Source: Dyella sp. C9
Lineage (GTDB): Bacteria; Pseudomonadota; Gammaproteobacteria; Xanthomonadales; Rhodanobacteraceae
Assembly: GCF_003332825.1 (NCBI RefSeq)
Contig: NZ_QIRF01000003.1
Location: 186,001 to 250,000 of the forward strand
Length of the DNA: 64,000 bases
Direction: 5' to 3'
This document shows positions 26,124 to 35,950 of this stretch, piece by piece. Numbering within the stretch: position 1 is the stretch's first letter; each line of letters opens with the position of its first letter. The notes under the pieces are model-generated. The model was not told where the DNA came from, ran no database searches, and saw only the letters and a list, made by a program, of their open reading frames with translations. A program made the translations under genes and the position numbers.

Positions 26124-27131
26124 ATGACTCTCCGCCACTTTCTGACCACCCAGGACTACAGCCGCGCCGAGATCGACGCGCTGCTCGAGCAGGCCGCTGC
26201 CTTCAAGCGTTCCCCGCGCGGCCAGCAGCTGGCGGGCAAGTCGGTGGCGCTGATGTTCTTCAATCCGTCGATGCGCACCCGCACCAGCTTCGAGCTGGGC
26301 GCGTTCCATCTGGGCGGCCATGCCATCGTGCTGGCGCCGGGCAAGGATGCGTGGCCGATCGAGTTCGAGGTGGGCACGGTGATGGATGGCGATACGGAAG
26401 AACACATCGCCGAGGTGGCGCGCGTGCTGTCGCGCTACGTGGACCTGATCGCCGTGCGCGCCTTCCCCAAGTTCCAGGACTGGTCGGTCGATCGCGAGGA
26501 CAACGTGATCAAGGCGTTCGCCAAGTACGCCACGGTGCCGGTGATCAACATGGAGACCATCACCCATCCGTGCCAGGAGCTGGCGCACGCGCTGGCGCTG
26601 AAGGAGCACCTGGGCAACCTGCAGAACAAGAAGTACGTGCTCACCTGGACCTACCACCCCAAGCCGCTGAACACCGCAGTGGCCAACTCGGCGCTGCTGA
26701 TCGCCACCAAGATGGGCATGGACGTGACCCTGCTGTGCCCGACGCCGGATTACGTGCTCGATGAGCGCTACATGGAGTTCGGCTACCAGAACGCGAAGGA
26801 GAACGGCGGTTCGCTCAAGGTCAGCCACAACATCGAGGAGGCCTACAGCGGCGCCGACGTGGTCTACGCCAAGAGCTGGGGCGCGCTGCCGTTTTTCGGC
26901 CGCTGGGAGCAGGAGAAGCCCATCCGCGAGGCCAACAAGCACTTCATCGTGGACGAGGCCAAGATGGCGCTGACCAACAACGGCCTGTTCAGCCACTGCC
27001 TGCCGCTGCGCCGCAACGTCAAGGCGACCGATGCCGTGATGGATTCGCCGGCCTGCATCGCCATCGACGAAGCCGAGAACCGCCTGCATGTGCAGAAGGC
27101 GGTGATGGCCTCGCTGATCGGCCAGCGCTGA
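26124..27131 (+). CDS. argF': N-acetylornithine carbamoyltransferase
   Basis: This enzyme carbamoylates N-acetyl-L-ornithine to N-acetylcitrulline, replacing ornithine carbamoyltransferase in Xanthomonas and relatives. The 335-residue protein has the carbamoyl-phosphate motif SMRTRTSFE and THPCQELAH. Glu92 in MDGDTEEH equals the specificity Glu of the Xanthomonas enzyme, and Lys300 aligns with its carboxylated Lys302. It is the first structural gene after the attenuator. Together with the acetyl-type argE gene it shows that the acetylated route is used. Confidence 0.95.
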   Translation: MTLRHFLTTQDYSRAEIDALLEQAAAFKRSPRGQQLAGKSVALMFFNPSMRTRTSFELGAFHLGGHAIVLAPGKDAWPIEFEVGTVMDGDTEEHIAEVARVLSRYVDLIAVRAFPKFQDWSVDREDNVIKAFAKYATVPVINMETITHPCQELAHALALKEHLGNLQNKKYVLTWTYHPKPLNTAVANSALLIATKMGMDVTLLCPTPDYVLDERYMEFGYQNAKENGGSLKVSHNIEEAYSGADVVYAKSWGALPFFGRWEQEKPIREANKHFIVDEAKMALTNNGLFSHCLPLRRNVKATDAVMDSPACIAIDEAENRLHVQKAVMASLIGQR

Positions 27132-27133
27132 CC

Positions 27134-27760
27134 ATGTACCTGCCCCCGTACTTCAAGGAAACCGATGCCGCCCGGCTGGACGCGCTGATGCGCGACTATC
27201 CGTTCGCCACGGTGATCGTCCATGGCGAGGAGGGCATCGTCGCCAACCACATGCCGCTGGAGCGCGTGGGCGATACTCAGTTGCACGGCCACGTGGCGCG
27301 CAGCAACGAACTGGCGAAGCTGGACGGCGCCGAGGTGCTGGTGATCTTCCGCGGCCCGGATGGCTACGTGAGCCCGAACTGGTACCCCAGCAAGCAGGAA
27401 ACCCACCGCGAAGTGCCGACCTGGAACTACGCCGTGGTGCACGTGCATGGCCGCCTGCGCGTGGTCAACGATGCCGGCTGGCTGCGCACCTTGCTGGAGC
27501 GCCTCACCGATCGCCATGAGGCATCACAGCCCAGGCCCTGGCATGTGTCCGACGCGCCGGAAGACCACATCGAGAAGAGCCTGCGCGGGATTGCCGGTAT
27601 CGAGATCGCCATCGAGCGCATCGAGGGCAAGTTCAAGCTGAGCCAGAACCATCCGACTGCCAATCGCCAGGGTGTCATCGCGGGCCTGCATCAGCGTGCC
27701 GGCCGTGGCGATGCGGACCTGGCCGCACTGATGACGCAACTGGAGGAGGGCAGGGCATGA
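27134..27760 (+). CDS. PaiB-like FMN-binding protein
   Basis: A 208-residue split-barrel flavin-binding protein of the PaiB family (MYLPPYFKETDAARLDALMRDYPFATVIV; RGPDGYVSPNWYPSK; KFKLSQNHPTANRQGV). In Bacillus PaiB is called a negative regulator of proteases and sporulation, but most relatives are uncharacterised and may be oxidoreductases. It starts 2 bp after argF' and overlaps the next gene by 4 bp, so it is expressed with the arginine genes; a link to arginine is not known. Confidence 0.88.
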   Translation: MYLPPYFKETDAARLDALMRDYPFATVIVHGEEGIVANHMPLERVGDTQLHGHVARSNELAKLDGAEVLVIFRGPDGYVSPNWYPSKQETHREVPTWNYAVVHVHGRLRVVNDAGWLRTLLERLTDRHEASQPRPWHVSDAPEDHIEKSLRGIAGIEIAIERIEGKFKLSQNHPTANRQGVIAGLHQRAGRGDADLAALMTQLEEGRA

Positions 27761-28236
27761 GCAGAACGCACCAGCACCAGTACCAGGTGGAAGTGACCTG
27801 GACCGGCAACCAGGGCACGGGCACCAAGACCTACCAAGGTTACGGCCGCGACCATGAGATCCGCATCGCCGGCAAGCCGGTGGTGCAGGGCTCGTCCGAT
27901 CCGCTGTTCCGCGGCGACGCCAGCAAGCTCAATCCCGAGGACATGCTGGTCACCGCGCTGTCGACCTGCCACATGCTGTCCTATCTGCACCAGGCGGTGC
28001 TGGCCGGCGTGGTGGTGACGGCCTACGTGGACCATGCCGAAGGCACCATGGAGACCAGCGTCAACGGCGGTCGTTTCCTCGAAGTGGTGCTGCGCCCGGT
28101 GGTGACCATCACCGCCGGCAGCGATGCGGCCAAGGCCGAGGCTGCGCACGAGCCCGCGCACCATGCCTGCTTCATCGCCAACTCCGTGAATTTCCCGGTG
28201 CGCTGCGAACCGCGCATCGTCGTTGAATCTGCCTGA
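27757..28236 (+). CDS. OsmC-family peroxide-reductase-like protein
   Basis: A 159-residue OsmC/Ohr-fold protein with both redox Cys: one in [18 protein letters not shown] and one in [14 protein letters not shown]. Such proteins reduce organic hydroperoxides through a Cys pair. It is translationally coupled to the PaiB-like gene (ATGA overlap) and lies 40 bp before argG. Its presence inside the arg operon is unexplained. Confidence 0.9.
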   Translation: MSRTHQHQYQVEVTWTGNQGTGTKTYQGYGRDHEIRIAGKPVVQGSSDPLFRGDASKLNPEDMLVTALSTCHMLSYLHQAVLAGVVVTAYVDHAEGTMETSVNGGRFLEVVLRPVVTITAGSDAAKAEAAHEPAHHACFIANSVNFPVRCEPRIVVESA

Positions 28237-28276
28237 CATCTATTTGTTTAGCCTTCCATACCAGGATCTGCAAGCC

Positions 28277-29470
28277 ATGAGCAAAGACATCGTTCTCGCC
28301 TTCTCCGGTGGCCTCGACACCAGCTTCTGCGTGCCCTACCTCAAGGAACGCGGCTGGGCCGTGCATACCGTGTTCGCCGACACGGGCGGCGTGGATGCCG
28401 AGGAGCGCGCCTACATCGAGCAGCGCGCCAAGGAACTGGGCGTGGCCAGCCACGTTACCGTCGACGGCGGCCCGGCGATTTGGGAAGGCTTCGTCAAGCC
28501 GTTCGTGCAGGCCGGTGAGGCCTACCAGGGCCAGTACCCGCTGCTGGTATCCGACCGTTACCTCATCGTCGACGCGGCGATCGCGCGCGCCAAGGAACTG
28601 GGCACCAAGGCCATCGCGCATGGCTGCACCGGCATGGGCAACGACCAGGTGCGTTTCGACCTGGCGGTGAAGGCGCTGGGCGACTACGAGATCGTGGCGC
28701 CGATCCGCGAGATCCAGAAGGAGCACACCCAGACCCGCGCCTATGAGCAGGCCTATCTGGAACAGCGCGGATTCGAAGTGCGCGCCAAGCAGAAGAGCTA
28801 CACCATCAACGAGAACCTGCTGGGCGTGACGCTGTCCGGCGGCGAGATCGACCATTGGAAGACCCCGGGCGAGGGCGCCCGTGGCTGGTGCAAGCCGCGC
28901 GCCGAATGGCCGTCCGAAAAGCTGTCGGTCACCATCGGCTTCGAGCAGGGCGAGGCGGTGTCGCTCAACGGCCAGAAGCTGCCGGGCGCCAAGCTGCTGG
29001 CCAAGCTTAATGAGCTGTTCGCGCCGTATGGCGTGGGTCGCGGCATGTACACCGGCGACACCACCATCGGCCTCAAGGGCCGTATCGTGTTTGAGGCGCC
29101 GGGCCTGATCTCGCTGCTCACCGCGCACCGTGCGCTGGAAGAAGCCGTGCTGACCAAGCAGCAGAACCGCTTCAAGCCGGAAGTGGCGCGCAAGTGGGTG
29201 GAAGTGGTGTACGAGGGCTTCTTCCATGACCCGATCAAGACCGACCTGGAAGCCTTCCTGACTTCCAGCCAGGCCTGCGTGAATGGCGAAGTGGTACTGG
29301 AAACCTCCGGTGCGCAGGTCACCGCGGTGGAAGTGCGCTCGCCGCACATCCTGAACGCCAAGGGCGCGACCTACGCGCAGTCGGCGGACTGGGGCGTGGA
29401 AGAGGCTGAGGGCTTCATCAAGCTGTTTGGCATGAGCAGCACGCTGTGGGCGGAAATCAACCGCGGCTAA
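28277..29470 (+). CDS. argG: Argininosuccinate synthase
   Basis: ArgG joins citrulline and aspartate with ATP. The 397-residue protein starts [19 protein letters not shown], containing the PP-loop motif SGGLDTS, and carries [13 protein letters not shown]. The ATG at 28277 fits the family; the frame is open 18 codons further up but that stretch overlaps osmC. In the acetylated pathway citrulline comes from acetylcitrulline deacetylation by the downstream argE-type enzyme. A REPIN-like element follows. Confidence 0.97.
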   Translation: MSKDIVLAFSGGLDTSFCVPYLKERGWAVHTVFADTGGVDAEERAYIEQRAKELGVASHVTVDGGPAIWEGFVKPFVQAGEAYQGQYPLLVSDRYLIVDAAIARAKELGTKAIAHGCTGMGNDQVRFDLAVKALGDYEIVAPIREIQKEHTQTRAYEQAYLEQRGFEVRAKQKSYTINENLLGVTLSGGEIDHWKTPGEGARGWCKPRAEWPSEKLSVTIGFEQGEAVSLNGQKLPGAKLLAKLNELFAPYGVGRGMYTGDTTIGLKGRIVFEAPGLISLLTAHRALEEAVLTKQQNRFKPEVARKWVEVVYEGFFHDPIKTDLEAFLTSSQACVNGEVVLETSGAQVTAVEVRSPHILNAKGATYAQSADWGVEEAEGFIKLFGMSSTLWAEINRG

Positions 29471-29478
29471 GAAACGCT

Positions 29479-29562
29479 CGTCATCCCAGCGAACGCTGGG
29501 ATCCAGTGACTTTTGCGTGTCAACTGCAAAGACCCTGGATTCCGGCCTTCGCCGGAATGACG
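29479..29562. repeat. REPIN-like element, GTCATCCC family, copy 2
   Basis: Starts eight bases after the argG stop with CGTCATCCCAGCGAACGCTG and ends CCGGCCTTCGCCGGAATGACGG, about 84 bp. Each end can fold on itself and the ends are inverted to each other (CGTCAT / ATGACG; ATCCAG / CTGGAT). Confidence 0.75.
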
Positions 29563-29605
29563 GCGGGATTGAAGACCTAGTCAAAACCTTCACCAGACGG
29601 ATCGC

Positions 29606-30700
29606 ATGAGCGCACTACTGGACGACACCCTCCGACATCTTCGCGCGCTGGTCAGCTACGACACGCGCAATCCGCCCCGTGAAATCGGTACCGGCGGCAT
29701 CTTCGATTACCTGCGGGACAACCTGCCGGGTTTCGACGTCAAGGTTACCGATTACGGTGCCGGCGCCGTCACGCTGTACGCCGTGCGCGGCCAGCCGAAG
29801 GTGCTGTTCAACGTGCACTTGGATACGGTGCCGGACTCGCCGCACTGGACGGCCAACCCGCATGAGCTGCGGGTGACCGACGACCGCGCCATCGGCCTGG
29901 GTGCGTGTGACATCAAGGGCGCTGCAGCCGCTTTGGTGGCGGTGGCCAATGTCACCGACGGCGACATGGCGCTGTTGTTGTCCACCGATGAGGAAGCCAA
30001 CGACCCGCGTTGCATCGCTGGCTTCCTCAAGGACAAGCCGGCCTACGACGCGGTGATCGTGGCCGAACCGACCAAGGGCGAGGCGGTGCTGGCGCACCGT
30101 GGCATCCATTCGGTGCAGATGCGCTTCAAGGGCCAGGCCGGCCACGCCTCGGGCGAGCAGAAGCCCAGCGACAGCGCCGTGCACCAGGCGGTGCGCTGGG
30201 GCGCGGCGGCGCTCGACTTCGTGGAGAAGCAGGCGCATGAACGCTTCGGCGGACTCACCGGCCTACGTTTCAATATCGGGCGCGTGGACGGCGGCATCAA
30301 GGCCAACATGATCGCCCCCTCGGCCGATGTACGCTTTGGCTTCCGCCCGTTGCCGACCATGCATCCCGACCAGTTGCTGGAAACGTTCCGCACGCTGGTC
30401 GAGCCGCAGCCGGTGGAGTTCCAGGAACTGTTCCGCGGCGACTCGCTGCCGGCTGGCGATACCGCCACGGCCGAGGCGCGCCGCCTCGCGGCGCGCGACC
30501 TCGCCGACGAACTGAACATCCCGATCGGCAACGCCGTCGATTTCTGGACCGAGGCCGCGCTGTTCTCGGCCGCAGGCTACATCAGTTTCGTTTACGGCCC
30601 CGGTGACATCGCTCAGGCGCATACCGCCGACGAGTGGGTTTCGCTTGATCAATTGAAGCACTACGCCGACACCATTCATCGCATCATCGACAAGAGCTAA
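29606..30700 (+). CDS. argE: Acetylornithine/N-acetylcitrulline deacetylase (M20 family)
   Basis: A 364-residue M20 metallopeptidase-type enzyme. Metal ligands are visible in FNVHLDTVPD (HxD), GACDIKGAAAAL and the acid pair in STDEEANDP; the late His is in IAQAHTADEW. In Xanthomonas the orthologue deacetylates N-acetyl-L-citrulline, releasing citrulline for ArgG, and presence of the Glu92-type argF' makes that the likely substrate here. It lies between two arg genes, 6 bp before argB. Confidence 0.93.
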   Translation: MSALLDDTLRHLRALVSYDTRNPPREIGTGGIFDYLRDNLPGFDVKVTDYGAGAVTLYAVRGQPKVLFNVHLDTVPDSPHWTANPHELRVTDDRAIGLGACDIKGAAAALVAVANVTDGDMALLLSTDEEANDPRCIAGFLKDKPAYDAVIVAEPTKGEAVLAHRGIHSVQMRFKGQAGHASGEQKPSDSAVHQAVRWGAAALDFVEKQAHERFGGLTGLRFNIGRVDGGIKANMIAPSADVRFGFRPLPTMHPDQLLETFRTLVEPQPVEFQELFRGDSLPAGDTATAEARRLAARDLADELNIPIGNAVDFWTEAALFSAAGYISFVYGPGDIAQAHTADEWVSLDQLKHYADTIHRIIDKS

Positions 30701-30706
30701 GCAACA

Positions 30707-32023
30707 GTGGAAGCCCACAAGCACACCCGGAAAACCATCGTCCGCCTGCTTTCGAGCATGGGCAGCGCGAAGGAGATCCAGCAATACCTCAAGCGCTTCT
30801 CGCAGCTGGACGCCAAGCGCTTTGCCGTGGTCAAGGTCGGCGGCGCGGTGCTGCGTGACGACCTGCCGGCGCTCACCTCCTCGCTGACCTTCCTGCAGCA
30901 GGTCGGCCTGACCCCGATCGTGCTGCACGGCGCGGGTCCGCAGCTGGACGAGGAGCTGTCGGCGGCGGGCATCGAGAAGCACACCGTCAACGGCCTGCGC
31001 GTGACCACGCCCAAGGCGCTGGCCATCGTGCGCAAGGTGTTCCAGGAGCAGAACCTGCGCCTGGTCGAGGCCCTGCAGACCATGGACACGCGTGCCACGT
31101 CGGTGCCCTCGGGCGTGTTTACCTCCACCTACCTGGATCGCGATGTCTATGGTCTGGTCGGCAAGGTGAGCCAGATCAACCTGGCGCCGATCGAGGCCAG
31201 CCTGCGCGCCGGTTCGATTCCGGTGATCGCCAGCCTCGGCGAGACGGAAGAGGGCCAGATCCTCAACGTCAACGCCGATTTCGCCGCCAACGAGCTGGTG
31301 CGGGTGCTGCAGCCGTACAAGATCGTGTTCCTTACCGGTACCGGCGGCCTGCTGGACGACCAGGGCAAGATCATCGACTCGATCAACCTGAGCACCGAGT
31401 TCGACCACCTCATGTCGCAGCCGTGGATCAATGGCGGCATGCGCCTGAAGATCGAGCAGATCGCCGACCTGCTGAACGACCTGCCGCTGACCTCCTCGGT
31501 GTCCATCACCAAGCCGTCGGAACTGGCCAAGGAACTGTTCACCCACAAGGGTTCGGGCACCCTGGTCCGCCGGGGCGAGAAGGTGAAGCGTTTCGAGTCG
31601 TGGGAGGGCATCGACCTGGAGCGCATGCGCGCCCTGATCGAGTCCAGCTTCGGCCGCACGCTGGTGCCGGATTACTTCGAGCGCACCAAGCCGTTCCGCA
31701 TCTACGTGAGCGAGAACTATCGCACCGCGATGATCCTCACCCAGGAAGGCGGCCTGCCGTACCTGGACAAGTTCGCCGTGCTGGACGACGCGCAGGGCGA
31801 AGGCCTGGGGCGTGCGGTGTGGCAGGTGATGCGCGAGGAGAACCCGCAGCTGTTCTGGCGTTCCCGCCACGGCAACAACGTCAACCATTTCTATTACGCC
31901 GAATCGGACGGCTGCCTGAAGCAGCCGCGCTGGAAGGTGTTCTGGTATGGCATCGACGACTTCGAAACGATTGCACGCTGCGTGGCGCATTGCGCCCAGC
32001 GTCAGCCGACTTTGGTGGACTGA
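30707..32023 (+). CDS. argB: Bifunctional N-acetylglutamate synthase/kinase
   Basis: A 438-residue fusion carrying the first two steps of arginine synthesis. Residues about 1-285 are the amino-acid kinase domain ([32 protein letters not shown]); residues about 290-430 are a GNAT acetyltransferase domain ([40 protein letters not shown]). This NAGS-K type, closer to the vertebrate enzyme than to E. coli ArgA, is characteristic of Xanthomonadales and some alphaproteobacteria. It starts with GTG at 30707. No separate argA is seen. Confidence 0.95.
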   Translation: MEAHKHTRKTIVRLLSSMGSAKEIQQYLKRFSQLDAKRFAVVKVGGAVLRDDLPALTSSLTFLQQVGLTPIVLHGAGPQLDEELSAAGIEKHTVNGLRVTTPKALAIVRKVFQEQNLRLVEALQTMDTRATSVPSGVFTSTYLDRDVYGLVGKVSQINLAPIEASLRAGSIPVIASLGETEEGQILNVNADFAANELVRVLQPYKIVFLTGTGGLLDDQGKIIDSINLSTEFDHLMSQPWINGGMRLKIEQIADLLNDLPLTSSVSITKPSELAKELFTHKGSGTLVRRGEKVKRFESWEGIDLERMRALIESSFGRTLVPDYFERTKPFRIYVSENYRTAMILTQEGGLPYLDKFAVLDDAQGEGLGRAVWQVMREENPQLFWRSRHGNNVNHFYYAESDGCLKQPRWKVFWYGIDDFETIARCVAHCAQRQPTLVD

Positions 32024-32026
32024 ACC

Positions 32027-32983
32027 ATGAGCACGACCAAGCATCGCATCGGCATCGTCGGCGCACGCGGGCATACCGGCGCCGAACTGATCCGCCTGGT
32101 GGCCGCGCATCCGGCGCTGGAACTGGCATTCGTCTCTTCACGCGAGCTGGATGGCCAGCGCGTGGCGGACCACGTGTCCGGTTTCAGTGGTGAGCTGGGT
32201 TACGCCAATCTGGACCCGGAAGCCGTGGCAGCGCAGGGCGCCGACGTAGTGGTGCTGGCCCTGCCCAATGGCAAGGCAGCGCCGTACGTCGAGGCCATCG
32301 ACAAGACGAAGCCGGACACGTTGATCGTGGACTTGTCGGCGGACTATCGCTTCAATGAGAAGTGGTACTACGGCCTGCCCGAGCTCACCCGCCAGCGCTG
32401 GCGCGGCGAGAAGCGCATCAGCAACCCGGGTTGCTATGCCACGGCGGTGCAGCTTTCCATCGCGCCGCTGAAGGACCTGCTGGCCGCGCCGCCGGTGAGC
32501 TTCGGCGTGTCCGGGTACTCGGGTGCGGGTACCACGCCGTCGGATCGCAACGACCCGGAGAAGCTGCGCGACAACCTGATGCCGTATTCGCTGACCGGCC
32601 ACATGCACGAGAAGGAAGCCAGTCGCCACCTCGGCGTGCCGGTGGAATTCATGCCGCATGTGGCGCCGCATTTCCGCGGTCTCACCGTTACCACCAACCT
32701 GTACCTGGCACGCCAGGTGAAGCGCGAGGACATCCTCAGCCGCTTCCATGGCGCGTACGACGGCGAGAAGCTGGTGCACGTGGTGGACGAGGCGCCGTGG
32801 GTCAGCCACATCGCCAACAAGCACCATGTGGACATCGGCGGTTTCGCCGTGTCCAACGACGGCAAGCGCGTGGTGGTGGTGGCGACGCTGGACAACCTGC
32901 TCAAGGGCGCGGCGACCCAGGCCATGCAGAACATCAATCGCGCCATTGGCGTGGACGAGTACACGGCGATTCCGGTTTCTTGA
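32027..32983 (+). CDS. argC: N-acetyl-gamma-glutamyl-phosphate reductase
   Basis: ArgC reduces acetylglutamyl phosphate with NADPH. The 318-residue protein starts with the Rossmann motif [18 protein letters not shown], has the catalytic Cys in [13 protein letters not shown] and the HVAPHFRGL stretch. It begins 3 bp after argB. Its TGA is directly followed by a REPIN-like element. Confidence 0.96.
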   Translation: MSTTKHRIGIVGARGHTGAELIRLVAAHPALELAFVSSRELDGQRVADHVSGFSGELGYANLDPEAVAAQGADVVVLALPNGKAAPYVEAIDKTKPDTLIVDLSADYRFNEKWYYGLPELTRQRWRGEKRISNPGCYATAVQLSIAPLKDLLAAPPVSFGVSGYSGAGTTPSDRNDPEKLRDNLMPYSLTGHMHEKEASRHLGVPVEFMPHVAPHFRGLTVTTNLYLARQVKREDILSRFHGAYDGEKLVHVVDEAPWVSHIANKHHVDIGGFAVSNDGKRVVVVATLDNLLKGAATQAMQNINRAIGVDEYTAIPVS

Positions 32984-32984
32984 T

Positions 32985-33083
32985 CGTCATCCCTGCGAAA
33001 GCAGGGATCCAGTGCCTTTGCTCCAGAACCAGCAACTCGGTAAAACCTGAGTCGCTGGATCCCTGCTTTCGCAGGAATGACGA
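32985..33083. repeat. REPIN-like element, GTCATCCC family, copy 3
   Basis: A 99-bp element with nearly perfect terminal inverted repeats: the first 28 bases (CGTCATCCCTGCGAAAGCAG onward to ATCCAG) match the complement of the last 28 with one mismatch. It begins one base after the argC stop. This is the best-conserved copy in the window. Confidence 0.85.
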
Positions 33084-33123
33084 GCAGGGGAGGCTAGCTT
33101 CATACGATTTGCAGGACATCTCC

Positions 33124-34419
33124 ATGACCCAACCCCTCTGGCAAAAATCCAACATCAAGATCGACGCGCGCATCATGCAGTTCCTCGCCGGTGACGACGT
33201 GGTGCTGGATCGCGAGTTCTTCCTGCACGACATCACCGCGAGCAAGGCGCACGTGGAAGGCCTGGCCAACATCGGCGTGGTCAGCGCAGATGAGGCTGCG
33301 GCGCTCAAGCGCGAACTGGACGTGCTGGCCGAGGACTTCCGCGCCGGCCAGTTCGTGCTGGACGAGCGCTACGAGGATGGCCACTCGGCCATCGAGGCGC
33401 GCCTCACCGAACGCCTGGGTGATGCCGGCCGCCGCGTGCATACCGGCCGCAGCCGCAACGACCAGATCCTGGTCGCCACCCGCCTGTGGCTGAAGGAGCA
33501 GCTGGCTACGCTGGAGCAGCACTGCAAGGCCATCGCGCAGGTCTGTCTCGACCGTGCCGCCCAGCCCGGTTTGCCGCTGCCGGGTTACACGCACCTGCAG
33601 CGCGCGGTGGTGTCCTCCACTGGCATGTGGTTCGCCGGTTTTGCCGAGGGCTTCATCGACAACGCGTTGCGCGCCAGGCAGACCACGCTGCTGATCGACG
33701 CCAACCCGCTGGGCACCGCCGCCGGTTATGGCGTGAACCTCAAGCTTGATCGCGAGCACACCACGCAAGCGCTGGGCTTTGCCCGCATGCAGGTGTCGCC
33801 GATCTATGCGCAGCTGTCGCGAGGCAAGTTCGAGATGGCCGTGCTGGAAGCCATTGCCGGCGCCTTGCTCGACCTGCGTCGCCTGGCCTGGGACCTGTCG
33901 CTGTTCACCACGGCCGAATTCAATTTCGTGAAGCTGCCGTCGGAGTACACCACCGGCAGTTCCATCATGCCCAACAAGCGCAACCCCGACGTGGTGGAGC
34001 TGCTGCGCGCAAGCTATGCTAGCGTGGCGGCGGCACGCACCGAGATCGAGCAACTGCTGTCGTTGCCGTCGGGCTACCAGCGCGACCTGCAGTTCTCCAA
34101 GGGCTCGCTGTTCCATGGGTGTCGCCATGGCCTCGCCGCGCTGGAGCTGGTGCCGGACCTGCTGGCCCGCATGGAATGGAACGAGTCGGCCATGCGCGCG
34201 GCCATCGAGCCGGCCATGTATGCCACCGACGTGGCGATCGAACAGGCCGCTGCGGGCGTGCCGTTCCGGGATGCCTACCGGGCGGCGGCCGATGCCGCGG
34301 CGGCGGCCGGCGAGGGGCGCAGCCCCGAGGGCAGCCTGGCGGCGCGCGTGTCGCCCGGTTCGGGCCACGACCTGCGCCTGGGCGAATTGCGCGCTAGACT
34401 CGGCCATATGGACGGCTAA
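33124..34419 (+). CDS. argH: Argininosuccinate lyase
   Basis: ArgH splits argininosuccinate into arginine and fumarate, the last step. The 431-residue protein has HTGRSRNDQ near residue 100, [10 protein letters not shown] and the fumarase-superfamily signature [11 protein letters not shown] with the catalytic Ser. The ATG at 33124 follows a REPIN-like element and GGACATCTCC. It is shorter than the usual 460 residues, mainly at the N-terminus, as in Xanthomonas. Confidence 0.96.
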   Translation: MTQPLWQKSNIKIDARIMQFLAGDDVVLDREFFLHDITASKAHVEGLANIGVVSADEAAALKRELDVLAEDFRAGQFVLDERYEDGHSAIEARLTERLGDAGRRVHTGRSRNDQILVATRLWLKEQLATLEQHCKAIAQVCLDRAAQPGLPLPGYTHLQRAVVSSTGMWFAGFAEGFIDNALRARQTTLLIDANPLGTAAGYGVNLKLDREHTTQALGFARMQVSPIYAQLSRGKFEMAVLEAIAGALLDLRRLAWDLSLFTTAEFNFVKLPSEYTTGSSIMPNKRNPDVVELLRASYASVAAARTEIEQLLSLPSGYQRDLQFSKGSLFHGCRHGLAALELVPDLLARMEWNESAMRAAIEPAMYATDVAIEQAAAGVPFRDAYRAAADAAAAAGEGRSPEGSLAARVSPGSGHDLRLGELRARLGHMDG

Positions 34420-34433
34420 ATGGGGTGGAAGGC

Positions 34434-34793
34434 ATGGGAACCGTCAGTACGGGGAATGCCGAACATTACCGATGGGGACAGGGTTGCGACGGCTGGCACT
34501 TGCTGGCCGGTGCCGACCTCAGCGTGATCGAGGAACGCATGCCGGGCGGCACCTTCGAGGTGCGGCACCGGCATGCGCGGTCGCGCCAGTTCTTTTACGT
34601 ACTCCAGGGCGAGTTGACCCTCGAGCTCGATGGGGTGGAGTGTCTGCTTCAGTCAGGTCAGGGGTTGCATGTGCCGCCGGGCCATGCTCACCAGGTTCGC
34701 AACGACGGCGTCGCCGACGTGCGCATGCTGGTGGTGTCCTCGCCGCGCAGCCACGGTGACCGCGTAGAAGTTCCACTGGATGCGCCCGCATGA
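34434..34793 (+). CDS. Small cupin-domain protein
   Basis: A 119-residue single-domain cupin: motif 1 is HRHARSRQFFYVLQGELTLEL and motif 2 is LHVPPGHAHQVRNDG, with the His/Glu-type metal ligands HxH and a later His. It probably binds a divalent metal; substrate unknown. ATG 34434 is chosen with GGTGGA upstream; an in-frame GTG nine bases earlier would also work. It sits between argH and proB and overlaps proB by 4 bp. Confidence 0.82.
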   Translation: MGTVSTGNAEHYRWGQGCDGWHLLAGADLSVIEERMPGGTFEVRHRHARSRQFFYVLQGELTLELDGVECLLQSGQGLHVPPGHAHQVRNDGVADVRMLVVSSPRSHGDRVEVPLDAPA

Positions 34794-35950
34794 GCGGCGC
34801 CCTGGCCGGGCAGGCCTTGCCCGCTTGGCGCCGGGCCGTGCTGAAGGTGGGCAGCAACCTGCTCGCCGCGGACGGCGGCGGCCTGACCACGCGCCACGCC
34901 GGGGCATTGTCGGCTTTCATCCAGGCCAGCCGTGCGGCGGAACGCGAAGTGGTGCTGGTGTCGTCCGGCGCGGTGGCCGCAGGGCGGGCCCGGTTGCGTG
35001 CGCACGCGGCCGCAAGTGGCGACCTTGTTGCACGACAGGCGCTGGCGGCCCTGGGGCAGGCGCCGATGATCGCGTTGTGGCAATCGCTCAGTCCCCGTCC
35101 GGTGGCGCAGGTGCTGCTCACCCACGACGACCTGCGCAATCGCCGTCGCTATCTGAATGCACGCGCCACCCTGCGCGGCCTGCTGGCGCTGGACGTGCTG
35201 CCGGTGGTCAACGAGAACGACACCGTGGCGGTGGATGAGCTGAAGCTCGGTGACAACGACAACCTGGCGGCCATTGTCGCCGCACTGGTCGATGCCGACC
35301 TGCTGCTGATCGCCTCGGACATCAACGCGCTGTACAGCGCCGATCCGAGGCGCGACCCGGCGGCGTCGCCGGTGCCGCGCGTGCCCGTGCTGACTCCGGA
35401 GATACTGGCGATGGCCGGCGGCAGCGGCAGCGCCGTCGGGACCGGTGGCATGCAAACCAAACTGGAGGCGGCCGCCAAGGCGGCAGCGGCCGGCATTCCC
35501 ACCGCGCTGTTCAGTGGCCGGGATGACGCCGCCGTGTCCGCGCTCGCCGAAGGTCGCCTGCACGGCACGCTGTTCGACGCCGCCCGCACGCGCATGCAGG
35601 CGCGCAAGTACTGGCTGCGCCATGCACCCACGGCGCCGGGCTGCATCCAGGTGGATGCGGGCGCGGCGCTGGCGCTGGCGAGCGGACGGGCGTCCCTGCT
35701 GCCGGGCGGCATCACCGGTGCGCAAGGCGATTTTCATCGCGGCGACCTGGTGGAAGTCGTGGGTTCCACCGGACAGTCCATCGCGCGTGGCCTCTGCCAG
35801 TACGGCAGCGGCGAGATCCGTCGACTGGCCGGACGGCACAGCCGGGACATCGAGTCGATCCTGGGTTACAGCTACGGCGCGGAGGTCATCCATCGCGATG
35901 ATCTCGTCTCGCTGGGCGATATCGAGCTGGCGGGAGACATCAGCGCATGA
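34790..35950 (+). CDS. proB: Glutamate 5-kinase
   Basis: ProB phosphorylates glutamate, the first step to proline. The 386-residue protein has the kinase domain ([56 protein letters not shown]) and a C-terminal PUA domain from about residue 285. It overlaps the cupin gene upstream and proA downstream by 4 bp each, so proline synthesis is translationally tied to the arg operon. Confidence 0.96.
   Translation: MSGALAGQALPAWRRAVLKVGSNLLAADGGGLTTRHAGALSAFIQASRAAEREVVLVSSGAVAAGRARLRAHAAASGDLVARQALAALGQAPMIALWQSLSPRPVAQVLLTHDDLRNRRRYLNARATLRGLLALDVLPVVNENDTVAVDELKLGDNDNLAAIVAALVDADLLLIASDINALYSADPRRDPAASPVPRVPVLTPEILAMAGGSGSAVGTGGMQTKLEAAAKAAAAGIPTALFSGRDDAAVSALAEGRLHGTLFDAARTRMQARKYWLRHAPTAPGCIQVDAGAALALASGRASLLPGGITGAQGDFHRGDLVEVVGSTGQSIARGLCQYGSGEIRRLAGRHSRDIESILGYSYGAEVIHRDDLVSLGDIELAGDISA

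Noticed and set aside
32362..33123. Upstream extension of argH through argC and the REPIN.
   Set aside because: The argC frame is the real gene there, and argH family similarity begins at MTQPLWQ (33124).
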